A stretch of 64,000 nt of DNA. Source: an uncultured Allomuricauda sp. (GTDB lineage: Bacteria; Bacteroidota; Bacteroidia; Flavobacteriales; Flavobacteriaceae). The stretch covers positions 1,240,001 to 1,304,000 of the forward strand of contig NZ_CANMPQ010000001.1 in assembly GCF_947499695.1 (NCBI RefSeq), written 5' to 3'. The notes beneath the pieces were generated by a model that was given only the letters and a program-made list of their open reading frames with translations, had not been told where the DNA came from and searched no databases. Each line of letters starts with the position of its first letter. Within the stretch, counting starts at the first letter, position 1. Below, one piece after another: positions 52,077 to 61,053 of the stretch. Both the position numbers and the translations under genes were made by a program.

Positions 52077-52609
52077 AAAAAATAATCACAATAGCAGGAA
52101 GTAACAGTCAGAACTCTATCAACAAAAGTTTGCTCTCCTATACATCTGGTTTGCTGAAAAATGTAGACATTATTTCTATTGACTTAAACGATTGTGTTCT
52201 ACCCATTTATGGAGTTGATTTTGAAGATGAAAATGGTATCCCTGCGGCAATTAAAAGACTAAGTGAATTATTTGATAAAGCTGATGGATTTATAATAGCT
52301 CTGGCAGAACACAATGGAACATATACAGCAGCATTTAAAAACACTTTAGACTGGTTATCGCGTGTAAATATCAAAATATGGAGAGATAAACCGATGCTTT
52401 TGATAGCGACTTCACCTGGTGCAAGAGGTGGTACTTCCGTATTACAGGCTGCAGTGACCTATTTCCCATACTTAGGTGGTCATGTAGTAGCTGATTTTTC
52501 CTTGCCTAATTTCCATGATAATTTTTCGCGAGATAAAATTTCTGATGATGAATCAAATGAAGAATTAAGCAAAAAAATAATGCTCTTTGAACGGCATTTA
52601 AATAATTAA
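52073..52609 (+). CDS. NADPH-dependent FMN reductase family protein
   Basis: A 178-residue flavodoxin-like flavoprotein. The FMN phosphate loop is GSNSQNSINKSLL (about 9-21), a second loop near residues 75-85 (LAEHNGTYTAAFKNTLDWLSR) is the usual substrate and dimer region, and SPGARGGTSVLQAA follows near residue 115. Family members reduce quinones, azo dyes or chromate with NAD(P)H. It is coupled to doxX by a 4-base overlap and ends the cassette before a strong terminator. Confidence 0.88.
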   Translation: MKKIITIAGSNSQNSINKSLLSYTSGLLKNVDIISIDLNDCVLPIYGVDFEDENGIPAAIKRLSELFDKADGFIIALAEHNGTYTAAFKNTLDWLSRVNIKIWRDKPMLLIATSPGARGGTSVLQAAVTYFPYLGGHVVADFSLPNFHDNFSRDKISDDESNEELSKKIMLFERHLNN

Positions 52610-52640
52610 AAAACTATTGTCACCAACGTATATAAGTAAT

Positions 52641-52680
52641 AGCGATTTGAATCTTAATTCAAATCGCTATTCTTTTTATT
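52641..52680 (+). terminator. Strong intrinsic terminator after the FMN reductase gene
   Basis: AGCGATTTGAAT (52641-52652) and ATTCAAATCGCT (52657-52668) form a perfect 12-bp stem with a 4-base loop, followed by ATTCTTTTTATTTT. It closes the Crp/DoxX cassette; the symmetric stem may also terminate transcription coming from mazG on the minus strand. Confidence 0.85.
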
Positions 52681-52773
52681 TTGTAATTCATCTACCTAAA
52701 TGTATCGCATATAAATTCGCTACTACTCATATACAAGTGCGATAAGCGCAACTTTAAAATTTAGATTTTATTA

Positions 52774-53547
52774 CTATTGCATTTTAGCTTCTTCCCAAAA
52801 CACATCCATTTCGGCCAAGCTCATTTCTTTTAAGGTTTTTCCGGCTTCTTTTGCCTTTCCTTCGAGATACTGAAACCGCTTAATGAACTTTTTATTGGTA
52901 CGTTCGAGTGCATTTTCTGGATTCACATCTAAAAAACGTGCATAATTGACCATCGAGAATAGCACATCCCCAAATTCCGATTCCATTTTATCTTGATCTC
53001 CAAGCGCAATTTCAGTTTGCAACTCTGCAAGTTCTTCTTTGACCTTTTCAAAAACCTGTTCGGGTTGTTCCCAATCAAAACCTACCCCCGATACCTTTTC
53101 CTGGATTCTATTTGCCTTAACAAGGGCCGGAAGACTGTTAGGAACACCTTGAAGCACGCTCTTTTTACCTTCCTTGAGTTTAATATTCTCCCAATTTTGT
53201 TTTACCTGTTCTTCGTTCTCAACTTTGACATCACCATAGATATGAGGATGTCTATTGATTAATTTCTCGCAGATATCATTAGCCACATCCGCAATATCAA
53301 AATGCTTCGTTTCCGACCCGATTTTGGCATAAAACACAATATGTAGCAACAAATCTCCCAGCTCTTTTTTGACCTCTTCAAGGTCATTGTCCAAAATAGC
53401 ATCACCCAACTCGTAGGTTTCTTCAATAGTCAAATGCCGGAGTGACTCCATGGTCTGTTTTTTGTCCCATGGGCATTTTTCGCGAAGCTCATCCATGATG
53501 CTCAGCAGGCGATCAAAAGCTTTCAGTTGCTCCTGTCTTACGTTCAT
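52774..53547 (-). CDS. mazG: Nucleoside triphosphate pyrophosphohydrolase MazG
   Basis: Hydrolyses (d)NTPs, including damaged ones, to monophosphates and pyrophosphate. The 257 residues show two MazG repeats: CPWDKKQTMESLRHLTIEETYELGDAI with EVKKELGDLLLHIVFYAKI (first, EExxE metal motif), and a second with EVKEELAELQTEI and ESEFGDVLFSMVNYARFL. This is the usual full-length bacterial form. It is a single gene on the minus strand, divergent from the SGNH gene. Confidence 0.95.
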   Translation of the reverse strand: MNVRQEQLKAFDRLLSIMDELREKCPWDKKQTMESLRHLTIEETYELGDAILDNDLEEVKKELGDLLLHIVFYAKIGSETKHFDIADVANDICEKLINRHPHIYGDVKVENEEQVKQNWENIKLKEGKKSVLQGVPNSLPALVKANRIQEKVSGVGFDWEQPEQVFEKVKEELAELQTEIALGDQDKMESEFGDVLFSMVNYARFLDVNPENALERTNKKFIKRFQYLEGKAKEAGKTLKEMSLAEMDVFWEEAKMQ

Positions 53548-53646
53548 CTAAAAAATTTTATCTAAAAGTACAAAGACCGTAATTTAGGTCATCATAGTTT
53601 TTGGTGTTATTTTTAAAACCCTATTAACTATTTTTTCAACAGCTAG

Positions 53647-54288
53647 ATGCGATATGTACTACTTTTTCTTCTGACTGCAATAAGCTTGAATGCTCAGAAC
53701 GAAATACCCTTTAAGGACGAGGTAAAAGAAATTCAGGAAAAGGTGAACACCACTTGGGATTCAGAAAAACCCACCATAGTGTTTACGGGGAGTTCAAGTG
53801 TACGAATGTGGGAAGACCTTCAGGAAAGGTTTCCCAGCAAACAAATACTGAATACCGGGTTCGGTGGTTCACAGTCGGTGGATCTTGAGCGTTTTCTGGA
53901 TGAGTTGATTCTGAACTATGACCCGAAACAGGTGTTCATTTACGAAGGAGACAACGATATCAGTAGTAAAAGAAAACCAAAAGCCATTGAAGGAACTATA
54001 CATGATATTGTTGAAGAACTACAGCGTCGAAGTCCGGAAATGGAAATTGTTCTCATCTCGGCAAAACCGAGTATCTCAAGGTGGCATCTGAAAAGAAAGT
54101 ACAAAAGACTGAACAAGAAGCTGAGCAAATTGGCTGCAGAAATGAAAAACGTACGCTATGCCGATGTCTGGTCGATTATGCTGAATAAACGAAAATTAAA
54201 GACCCATCTTTTTATTGAAGATGGATTGCACATGAATCGCCAAGGCTACGACCTTTGGTACGCTGTGCTAAAAGATTATATAAACTAA
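53647..54288 (+). CDS. Exported SGNH/GDSL-family esterase
   Basis: A 213-residue enzyme with a short signal peptide (MRYVLLFLLTAISLNAQN). SGNH blocks are present: block I FTGSSSVRMWEDL with the nucleophile Ser, block II NTGFGGSQSVDL, block III YEGDNDI with the oxyanion Asn, and block V DGLHMNRQGY with the Asp-x-x-His pair. It resembles the PAF-acetylhydrolase-like group of Bacteroidota, often acetylesterases acting on glycans or lipids. A GH20 hexosaminidase gene follows after 12 bases. Confidence 0.9.
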   Translation: MRYVLLFLLTAISLNAQNEIPFKDEVKEIQEKVNTTWDSEKPTIVFTGSSSVRMWEDLQERFPSKQILNTGFGGSQSVDLERFLDELILNYDPKQVFIYEGDNDISSKRKPKAIEGTIHDIVEELQRRSPEMEIVLISAKPSISRWHLKRKYKRLNKKLSKLAAEMKNVRYADVWSIMLNKRKLKTHLFIEDGLHMNRQGYDLWYAVLKDYIN

Positions 54289-54300
54289 ACACCCAACGAA

Positions 54301-55881
54301 ATGTTATCAAGAGCTGTCCTAATTTTAGCAGTGGTTATTTCACTTACTGCATGTCAATCCAAGAAAAAGGAAATCAATTTTCCCAAAACCGATCTTTCGG
54401 CAGTTGCTTTGATTCCTAAGCCTGTAAAAACCGTATCTACGCATAGTGCGTTTGCCCTAGATTCAAACACTGTGATATTTACGTCTTTGGCTGATCCAAA
54501 ATTTGAAAAGGCTGGACAATTTCTTGCGGAAAAGGTTAATGCGAGGCTTGGGTTCGATTTATCGGTCAACACTACTTCGGAAGAAAAGGATATCGAACGT
54601 GTAATCTACATCAACCAATCAGACAGCATAAGCCTTAAAACTCCAGAATCTTATCAGCTCTACATTAAAAAGGACTCCATTTACCTCAATGCGAAGACAG
54701 CAGCAGGTGCTTTTAGAGGAATTCAAACTTTGAGACAACTTATTCCGGAACAGAGCAATGATACTTTGACCAATCATCCACTATGGTTAATTCCCACGGG
54801 GAAAGTCTTTGATGAACCTCAATTTGAATATCGAGGGGCCATGTTGGATGTAGCACGACATTTTTTCACCATAGAAGAAGTAAAAAAGTTTATAGATCTT
54901 CTCGCCTATTATAAATACAATGCCTTGCATTTACATCTTACTGATGATCAAGGTTGGCGATTGGAAATAAAATCCTGGCCCAAACTAACTGAAATAGGGG
55001 GTCAAAGTGAAGTTGGTGGCGGTGAAGGTGGATTCTTTACGCAAGAAGATTATAAGGGTTTGGTACAGTATGCCGCTGACAGGCACATGATCATTATCCC
55101 AGAGATTGATATGCCCGGACATACCAATGCAGCATCATTAAGTTATCCTTTTTTACATGCGGGAGGAAAAGCGGATAAACCTCGAGTAAGAACCGACATG
55201 AAAGTAGGCTACAGCTCATTTCATGCACGAAAAGACACGGTATATGCATTTTTGGATGATGTCATTGGCGAACTTGCCGAATTAACTCCAGGCCCATATA
55301 TCCACATTGGTGGCGATGAGAGCCATGTCACCAAGAAAAGTGATTATCTCTATTTTGTTGAAAAAGTGGAGAAAATTGTATTGAAACATGGAAAAAAGGC
55401 AATTGGTTGGAACGAGATTGCACAGGCCAAACTTGACCCATCTACCATTGCGCAGCTTTGGAACGAGCCTCATAATGCCATGAAAGCAGCTTCGGGCGGT
55501 TCCAAAATTATCATATCGCCAGCAAAAAAGGCCTATCTGGACATGAAATATGATTCCCTTTCTGAATATGGGCTTACATGGGCTGGTATGATTCCGGTGG
55601 ATGTGGGCTATAATTGGAGTCCCGAGGATTATGTAGAAGGATTGCCCAAAAATCAGATTTTAGGTATAGAAGCCCCACTTTGGTCAGAAACGATTTCAAA
55701 CAGTGATGAATTGGAATATTTAGCCTTTCCAAGAGCTATCGGCTATAGTGAATTGGGCTGGTCCAACCCGGAAAACAGAAATTGGGAGGATTATAAGCAA
55801 AGGTTGGCCAAACAAGTTCCTTTCTTAAATCGAATGAAGGTCAATTATTATCCCTCTAAACAAATAGATTGGGTTGAGTAG
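54301..55881 (+). CDS. Lipoprotein beta-N-acetylhexosaminidase (GH20)
   Basis: A 526-residue GH20 enzyme that removes terminal GlcNAc or GalNAc by substrate-assisted catalysis. A lipoprotein signal (AVVISLTACQSKKK, lipobox Cys about 19) anchors it. A GH20b-like N-terminal domain spans about 30-165, and the catalytic barrel about 170-500 with YRGAMLDVARHFF, LHLTDDQGWRLEI and IHIGGDESHV, whose Asp339 and Glu340 are the catalytic pair. Substrate could be chitin oligomers, host or algal glycans, or recycled peptidoglycan. It pairs with the upstream SGNH esterase. Confidence 0.94.
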   Translation: MLSRAVLILAVVISLTACQSKKKEINFPKTDLSAVALIPKPVKTVSTHSAFALDSNTVIFTSLADPKFEKAGQFLAEKVNARLGFDLSVNTTSEEKDIERVIYINQSDSISLKTPESYQLYIKKDSIYLNAKTAAGAFRGIQTLRQLIPEQSNDTLTNHPLWLIPTGKVFDEPQFEYRGAMLDVARHFFTIEEVKKFIDLLAYYKYNALHLHLTDDQGWRLEIKSWPKLTEIGGQSEVGGGEGGFFTQEDYKGLVQYAADRHMIIIPEIDMPGHTNAASLSYPFLHAGGKADKPRVRTDMKVGYSSFHARKDTVYAFLDDVIGELAELTPGPYIHIGGDESHVTKKSDYLYFVEKVEKIVLKHGKKAIGWNEIAQAKLDPSTIAQLWNEPHNAMKAASGGSKIIISPAKKAYLDMKYDSLSEYGLTWAGMIPVDVGYNWSPEDYVEGLPKNQILGIEAPLWSETISNSDELEYLAFPRAIGYSELGWSNPENRNWEDYKQRLAKQVPFLNRMKVNYYPSKQIDWVE

Positions 55882-55886
55882 AACAG

Positions 55887-56324
55887 CTACTCTTCTTCAT
55901 CTGATTTGGAAGATTGAGCATCTTCCGAATCAGGTGCTGAGAAGTCAGTAAGATCATTTTCAACTAAAATATTATACCACTGTACAATCTTTTTGATATC
56001 ACTGGCATACACTCTATCCTCATCGTAATTGGGTAGAATTTCAAAGAAATATTCTTCCAGCTGTATTTTTTCAGCTTTATGGCTAACAGCGGTCTTCTTT
56101 CCGCTTTCTTTTTCCTTGATTTTTTGGAATACTTCCCTTAACGGAACCTCTTCCTCTAGCGTATAAATGGCAATCTCGGATAATACACTGACATTATTAC
56201 GAAGTCCGACGGTGACCCTCTTCCCATCCAACAAGGATTCTCCAACAAAACCACCTCTTGTCTGTGTCAAAAGTTTGAAAAGTCCGGGTTTTCCACCCAC
56301 TGATAAAATCTTGTCCAATGCCAT
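55887..56324 (-). CDS. DUF5606 family protein
   Basis: A 145-residue protein with the DUF5606 N-terminus MALDKILSVGGKPGLFKLLTQTRGGFVGESLLDGKR and an acidic low-complexity C-terminus (APDSEDAQSSKSDEEE). The family is a Bacteroidota-specific small fold of unknown function. It is encoded downstream of def on the minus strand and probably co-transcribed with it (52-base gap). Confidence 0.88.
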   Translation of the reverse strand: MALDKILSVGGKPGLFKLLTQTRGGFVGESLLDGKRVTVGLRNNVSVLSEIAIYTLEEEVPLREVFQKIKEKESGKKTAVSHKAEKIQLEEYFFEILPNYDEDRVYASDIKKIVQWYNILVENDLTDFSAPDSEDAQSSKSDEEE

Positions 56325-56376
56325 TTTTACAATTTATGCGCGCAAAATTATACTTTTAATTGAAACTCAATTTTTT

Positions 56377-56967
56377 TTAACGTGCTTTTTTGATATTGGG
56401 AAATCTCATTTTATAATCAACGCTGATTTTTCCTTTGGAAATCTTGTCCAACCTGCTTTTCAAAAGCCTCTTTTTTAAAGAAGAAAGTTTATCCGTGAAA
56501 AGCACACCTTGAATATGATCATACTCGTGCTGAATCACACGAGCCAAAAGACCATCAAATGTTTCTGTGTGTTCTTTGAAGTTTTCGTCGAAATAGTTTA
56601 TGGTGACCTCAGGCTTTCGTTTGACATCTTCCCGGATATCAGGAATACTTAAGCATCCTTCATTGAAATCCCATTCGTTTCCGTTTTCTTCCTCGATTTT
56701 GGCATTAATGAATACCTTTTTAAATCCTTTAAGCTGATTTTGTTCTTCCTCCGTCAGCTCTTCATCATCGGCAAAAGGTGAGGTATCCACCAAGAACAAA
56801 CGAATGGCCAAACCGATTTGGGGTGCGGCCAAACCAACTCCATGGGCATTGTACATCGTATCCCACATATTGGAGATAAGCTCTTCCAGTTTTGGGTACT
56901 CCGAAGTAATATCTTTTGCTACCTTCCTTAAAACGGGGTCTCCGTATGCAACAATGGGTATAATCAT
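56377..56967 (-). CDS. def: Peptide deformylase
   Basis: Removes the formyl group from the N-terminal Met of nascent proteins. The 196 residues contain the three family motifs GVGLAAPQIG (about 45), EGCLSIP with the metal-binding Cys, and QHEYDHIQGVLF with the two metal His and the catalytic Glu. A loop with acidic residues (EENGNEWDFNEG) precedes motif 2. The gene starts 3 bases after the ruvX stop, so the two are co-transcribed. Confidence 0.96.
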   Translation of the reverse strand: MIIPIVAYGDPVLRKVAKDITSEYPKLEELISNMWDTMYNAHGVGLAAPQIGLAIRLFLVDTSPFADDEELTEEEQNQLKGFKKVFINAKIEEENGNEWDFNEGCLSIPDIREDVKRKPEVTINYFDENFKEHTETFDGLLARVIQHEYDHIQGVLFTDKLSSLKKRLLKSRLDKISKGKISVDYKMRFPNIKKAR

Positions 56968-56970
56968 AGG

Positions 56971-57381
56971 TTAAATACTATTTAGGTGCGCCTGTAAAAT
57001 CAGAGTGGCACTAATTTCATCAACCAATGCCTTATTCTGTCTTTTTTTCTTTTTCATTCCACTATCCAACATGGATTGAAATGCCATTTTGGACGTAAAA
57101 CGCTCATCTTGTCTTTCAATTGGAATTCCAGGAAACTTGGCTGAGAGCTTTGTCAAAAAAGGCTGAATCAATACTTCTGATTCTGAAGGTGAATTGTCCA
57201 TCTGCTTTGGAAGTCCAACAACAAATTTTTCCACCTGTTCTTGGTCCAGATAATCAACCAGAAAGGAAATCAAGTTTTTGGTCTCAACTGTAGTCAAACC
57301 GGAGGCAATTAATTGAAGTTCATCGGTAACCGCAATCCCAGTCCTCACTTTTCCATAATCCAATGCCAAAATTCTTGCCAA
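56971..57381 (-). CDS. ruvX: Holliday junction resolvase-like RuvX/YqgF
   Basis: A 136-residue RNase H-fold nuclease (YqgF) that in E. coli takes part in pre-16S rRNA 5' maturation. The first strand ILALDYGKVRTGIAVTD carries the catalytic Asp, VGLPKQMDNSPS is the second motif, and ERQDERFTSKMA the third. The start is TTG (complement of CAA at 57379-57381), directly before the ARILALDYG block. It is followed after 3 bases by def. Confidence 0.92.
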   Translation of the reverse strand: MARILALDYGKVRTGIAVTDELQLIASGLTTVETKNLISFLVDYLDQEQVEKFVVGLPKQMDNSPSESEVLIQPFLTKLSAKFPGIPIERQDERFTSKMAFQSMLDSGMKKKKRQNKALVDEISATLILQAHLNSI

Positions 57382-57456
57382 TCCAAAATTTTTGGCAAAA
57401 ATAACCTTAAAAATGTTATGCTTTTAAAATAAGGGGCAATATTATAATCTGCCGAC

Positions 57457-57464
57457 TATCTTTG
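57457..57464 (+). promoter_or_regulatory. Candidate -7 element (TATCTTTG) for dapD
   Basis: TATCTTTG matches TAnnTTTG and lies 16 bases upstream of the dapD ATG in the divergent gap with ruvX. No correctly spaced TTG is visible. Confidence 0.42.
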
Positions 57465-57480
57465 CCAAAATTTTAATAGA

Positions 57481-58296
57481 ATGACAGCATTAAGAGCACT
57501 TATTGAAAAAGCTTGGGACAACAGAGAATTGTTGAAGGAAGAAGGAACCCAAAATGCAATTAGGGAGGTAATAAATCTTATTGATATTGGAGAATTGCGA
57601 TGCGCTGAGCCTTCTGAAGATGGTTGGCAAATCAACGAATGGGTCAAAAAGGCGGTGGTGCTCTATTTCCCTATTCAAAAAATGGAAGTTCTGGAAGCGG
57701 GGATTTTTGAATATCATGACAAGATTCCGTTGAAAAGAGGATATAAAGAAAAAGGTGTTCGAGTAGTGCCACACGCTGTCGCCAGACATGGTGCATATAT
57801 CTCTCCCGGGACTATTTTGATGCCCAGTTATGTGAATATTGGAGCCTACGTTGATGAAGGCACAATGGTAGATACTTGGGCAACCGTGGGCAGCTGTGCC
57901 CAGATTGGCAAAAATGTGCATCTAAGTGGTGGTGTTGGTATTGGTGGTGTTTTAGAACCCTTGCAGGCAGCACCAGTAATCATCGAAGATAATGCGTTTA
58001 TAGGGTCGCGTTGCATTGTTGTTGAGGGAGTAAGAGTTGAAAAAGAAGCGGTACTAGGGGCAAATGTGGTGCTTACGGCATCAACCAAAATTATTGATGT
58101 TACAGGAGAGTCTCCTATCGAGCTTAAAGGTAGGGTACCTGCTAGATCTGTTGTCATTCCTGGAAGTTATACCAAAAAATTCTCTGCCGGGGAATATCAA
58201 GTACCGTGCGCGCTCATCATTGGAAAAAGAAAGGAAAGTACGGACAAAAAGACTTCTTTGAACAATGCGCTTCGTGAACATGATGTGGCGGTTTAA
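57481..58296 (+). CDS. dapD: 2,3,4,5-tetrahydropyridine-2,6-dicarboxylate N-succinyltransferase
   Basis: The succinylase step of lysine and meso-diaminopimelate synthesis. The 271 residues form an N-terminal helical domain (about 1-95) and a left-handed beta-helix of hexapeptide repeats (about 100-235) with VARHGAYISPGTILMPSYVNIGAYVDEGTMVD and NAFIGSRCIVVEGV. The catalytic Asp and Glu lie in the conserved VDEGTMVDTWATVGS block. It is the usual length for DapD. The gene is monocistronic here with no other dap gene nearby. Confidence 0.96.
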   Translation: MTALRALIEKAWDNRELLKEEGTQNAIREVINLIDIGELRCAEPSEDGWQINEWVKKAVVLYFPIQKMEVLEAGIFEYHDKIPLKRGYKEKGVRVVPHAVARHGAYISPGTILMPSYVNIGAYVDEGTMVDTWATVGSCAQIGKNVHLSGGVGIGGVLEPLQAAPVIIEDNAFIGSRCIVVEGVRVEKEAVLGANVVLTASTKIIDVTGESPIELKGRVPARSVVIPGSYTKKFSAGEYQVPCALIIGKRKESTDKKTSLNNALREHDVAV

Positions 58297-58549
58297 ATAT
58301 TAATCCTAAGAGCCCGGTTGTCTCAAAATCATATCAGTTTTCGGCAATTCATAGAATTTATTAAGTATTGGAAGCAACCATCTTCATCTTTCTTATCTAT
58401 TAAGTAGGTTGATTAAAAACTGTTAAAATTTTATGGAAAAGTAGGGTATTTCTGTTTTAAATTGTTTTGTAAGAAAATAACCTCACGGACAATTTTTACC
58501 CCGTTTTTTTGTTATAGTTTTGTAATCGCCAAACCCTATACCAATAATT

Positions 58550-59353
58550 ATGGCTGTTTTGAGCACCCCAAAGCAAAAAATATCAGCGTTGATCATCACC
58601 TACAATGAGATAGGTTATATTGAAAAATGTATCGAATCTATTTCATTTGCAGATGAAATTCTTGTTGTCGATTCGTATAGCACAGATGGAACTTTTGAAT
58701 ATTTAAAGGAACATCCAAAAGTCAACGTAATACAAAACCCTTTTGAGAACTTTACGGCGCAAAAGAACTTTGCATTGAGACAGTCAGCAAATGATTGGAC
58801 CTTATTTGTTGACGCTGACGAAGTTGTAAGTAAAAAGCTTGAGGAAGAAATTATTGACACTGTCAATAAGCCCAATGCTTGCGAGGCGTATTGGTTCTAT
58901 CGGAATTTCATGTTTCAAAACCAGCGACTATATTTCAGTGGATGGCAAACCGATAAAAATCACAGACTTTTTAGAAAGAGTAAGGTAAAGTTCACGGACA
59001 AAAAATTGGTTCATGAAACTTTGGAAGTTGATGGTTCTTCTTGTATTTTAAATGAGAGACTTACGCATTATTGCTACAAAAACTACGAGGATTATAAGGG
59101 TAAAATGCTTAAGTACGGGCAATTAAAGGCCAAGGAGTCTTTTTACAAGGAAAAGCAGTTCAACTATGCCCTAATGATTATAAAGCCATTTTGGAAGTTT
59201 TTCAATCACTACATCATTCGACTGGGCTTTTTAGATGGAAAAAAAGGTATTATCATCTCTTATTTGAATGCCTTAAGTGTGCTGGAAAGGTATCGTGAAT
59301 TGAAGCGGTTGGAAAAGAAAAACGAGCTTACCTACTATTTGGTAATGCCGTAA
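58550..59353 (+). CDS. GT2 glycosyltransferase (WaaE/KdtX-like)
   Basis: A 267-residue GT-A protein without membrane segments. It has SALIITYNEIGYIEKCIESI (about 12-31), VVDSYSTDG and the FVDADEVV acidic motif near residue 87, in the WaaE/KdtX-type group that adds glucose or similar sugars to LPS inner core. A second half contains HETLEVDGSSCILNERLTHYCYKNYEDY. A -7-like TAGTTTTG lies at 58515-58522. It converges on the next GT with a 19-base overlap, so LPS core synthesis is the likely setting. Confidence 0.88.
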   Translation: MAVLSTPKQKISALIITYNEIGYIEKCIESISFADEILVVDSYSTDGTFEYLKEHPKVNVIQNPFENFTAQKNFALRQSANDWTLFVDADEVVSKKLEEEIIDTVNKPNACEAYWFYRNFMFQNQRLYFSGWQTDKNHRLFRKSKVKFTDKKLVHETLEVDGSSCILNERLTHYCYKNYEDYKGKMLKYGQLKAKESFYKEKQFNYALMIIKPFWKFFNHYIIRLGFLDGKKGIIISYLNALSVLERYRELKRLEKKNELTYYLVMP

Positions 59354-60168
59354 TGACTCCACACCAATTTTTGATTTCTTGTTTCCTTACGAATTGATTG
59401 GTTTTTTGCAATGGACTCAGGTGTTTTGTAACCTCTTTTGTGGTCCAAATGCACGCAAACTGCACTATAGCGCAATTGCTTTGATTTTATCCCAAAGTTG
59501 AACAATCGTTCACCCAATTCCCGATCTTGTCCTCCATATTGCATACGCTCGTCAAAACCATTCACATTGACGATATCCTTTTTCCAACCGGATGAATTAT
59601 GACCGTTCCAACTGGCATTGGTAGGGGTGAATGTATTCAAAATCTTGGAAATAAATCCGCTTGCTGTAAGCTTGTTGTTCTTAAATGTTTTGGGTACCCC
59701 TTGCTCCTTCAACCAATGGATTTTAAAACAATTTTGCAGCTCAATATCCTTAAGTGTAATCAGCTTTGAAATATTCATAGGGAGCATGTAATATCCACCA
59801 GAAATAAAAAAGCCTTCTTCTTTGTTGATATAATGCACTTCAACAAAATCCTCTCGCGGGATACAATCACCGTCGGTCATTATAATATAATCTGCGCTAC
59901 AAGCCGTTACAGCTTTATTTAGGATTCTCGATTTTTGAAAACCGTCATCTTCCTGCCATACATGCACAATTTTGTAAAAGACTTCTTTCGACATGGATTC
60001 CAATAGTTCCCGAGTTTTGGGTCCAGAACCATCATCTGCAACAACAACCTCAAAGTCCTTAAAAATCTGACAATTAAAGCCCCATAGTACCTTTTTCAAC
60101 CATTCTTCCGAGTTGTAGGTGCTTACTATAACCGATATTTTTGGAGCGTCTTTTTCTGCTGACTTCAT
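59335..60168 (-). CDS. GT2 glycosyltransferase (GT-A, GT2_2/GT7-C-like)
   Basis: A 277-residue GT-A enzyme. Its N-terminus SVIVSTYNSEEWLKKVLWGF and VVADDGSGPKT bind the nucleotide, MTDGDCIPREDFVEVH has the DXD-like metal site, and the WNGHNSSGWKKDIVNVNGFDERMQYGGQDRELGERLF block (split here by family) is the galactosyltransferase-like acceptor motif seen near the ends of such enzymes. It lies between two other GT genes on the opposite strand and overlaps the preceding one at its 3' end by 19 bases. Confidence 0.88.
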   Translation of the reverse strand: MKSAEKDAPKISVIVSTYNSEEWLKKVLWGFNCQIFKDFEVVVADDGSGPKTRELLESMSKEVFYKIVHVWQEDDGFQKSRILNKAVTACSADYIIMTDGDCIPREDFVEVHYINKEEGFFISGGYYMLPMNISKLITLKDIELQNCFKIHWLKEQGVPKTFKNNKLTASGFISKILNTFTPTNASWNGHNSSGWKKDIVNVNGFDERMQYGGQDRELGERLFNFGIKSKQLRYSAVCVHLDHKRGYKTPESIAKNQSIRKETRNQKLVWSHYGITK

Positions 60169-60233
60169 CTTGGCAAAAATAGAATATAAAATATTATCTC
60201 ATATGCTTAATTTTGAGGTTTCAAAACAATTCG

Positions 60234-61049
60234 ATGAAAGTAAAAGAAATACCAACCTCCCTTTACACACAAATTATACTTTCATCAACCTCTACAGAAA
60301 AATTGGTCAAAAAAAAAGAGCGTTTACCGATTATTGCATCTGTGGCTTCGATACCATCTCGATTAAACATAGTCCATCTAACCATTAAAAGTATTTTAAA
60401 TCAAGATGTTCTCCCGAAAAAAATAATCCTGTGGCTGCATAAAGACTTGGAGAAAAAAATTCCAAGGAAGCTTTCATTGCTTGAAGGCGAAATTTTCAGC
60501 ATAAAGTATTCAGAAACATACAGTTCGCATAGAAAACTGGTTGAAACACTAAAGGTTTTTGCTAATGACCCTATCGTAACTTTTGACGACGATATGATGT
60601 ATCGAAAAAATTGGTTGTCAAAACTCTATAAAGTACATCAAGAAAATCCAAAAAAAATTATTGCCAACCAGTCAAGATTTATTACCCGGAACGAAGCTGG
60701 GGATTTGCTATCCTACAAAGATTGGGTATCTGGAAAAATAGCATGTAAAAATGCTGACGCACTACTACCGATAGGAGCTGGTGGTACATTATACCCTTCC
60801 AATTCATTGGATTCCCAGGTCTTTGATGAAAAGTTATATATGGATTTAGCTCCAAAAGCTGATGATCTATGGTTTAAAGCCATGGCTCTTTTAAAAGGAA
60901 CACAGTCAATACAAGCCAAAAATAGTGGTAAAGAACCTATCCCGATATGGGGATCTCAAAAAGTCTCTTTAAAAAAGACCAACATTTCTGAAGACAAAAA
61001 TCGGACGCAATGGCTAGCTTTGGCCAATCATTTCAATCTAAAAGTTTAG
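60234..61049 (+). CDS. Putative glycosyltransferase with DDD motif
   Basis: A 271-residue protein. The frame is open from 60213 (TTG), but the ATG at 60234 (MKVKEIPTSLYTQI) is the cleaner start. ASVASIPSRLNIVHLTIKSIL is a GT-A entry strand, VTFDDDMMYRKNWLSKL near residue 120 carries an Asp-Asp-Asp metal motif, and the later ADDLWFKAMALLKGT is a candidate acceptor or catalytic segment. It does not look like the standard GT2 family; it has the flavour of the DUF/GT with FDDD used in polysaccharide and LPS loci. Divergent from the 59.3-60.2 kb GT gene. Confidence 0.75.
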   Translation: MKVKEIPTSLYTQIILSSTSTEKLVKKKERLPIIASVASIPSRLNIVHLTIKSILNQDVLPKKIILWLHKDLEKKIPRKLSLLEGEIFSIKYSETYSSHRKLVETLKVFANDPIVTFDDDMMYRKNWLSKLYKVHQENPKKIIANQSRFITRNEAGDLLSYKDWVSGKIACKNADALLPIGAGGTLYPSNSLDSQVFDEKLYMDLAPKADDLWFKAMALLKGTQSIQAKNSGKEPIPIWGSQKVSLKKTNISEDKNRTQWLALANHFNLKV

Positions 61050-61053
61050 AAAG

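Noticed and set aside
60119..60388. 89-codon open frame across the GT divergent gap
   Set aside because: It overlaps two better-supported genes in other frames and has no family pattern.
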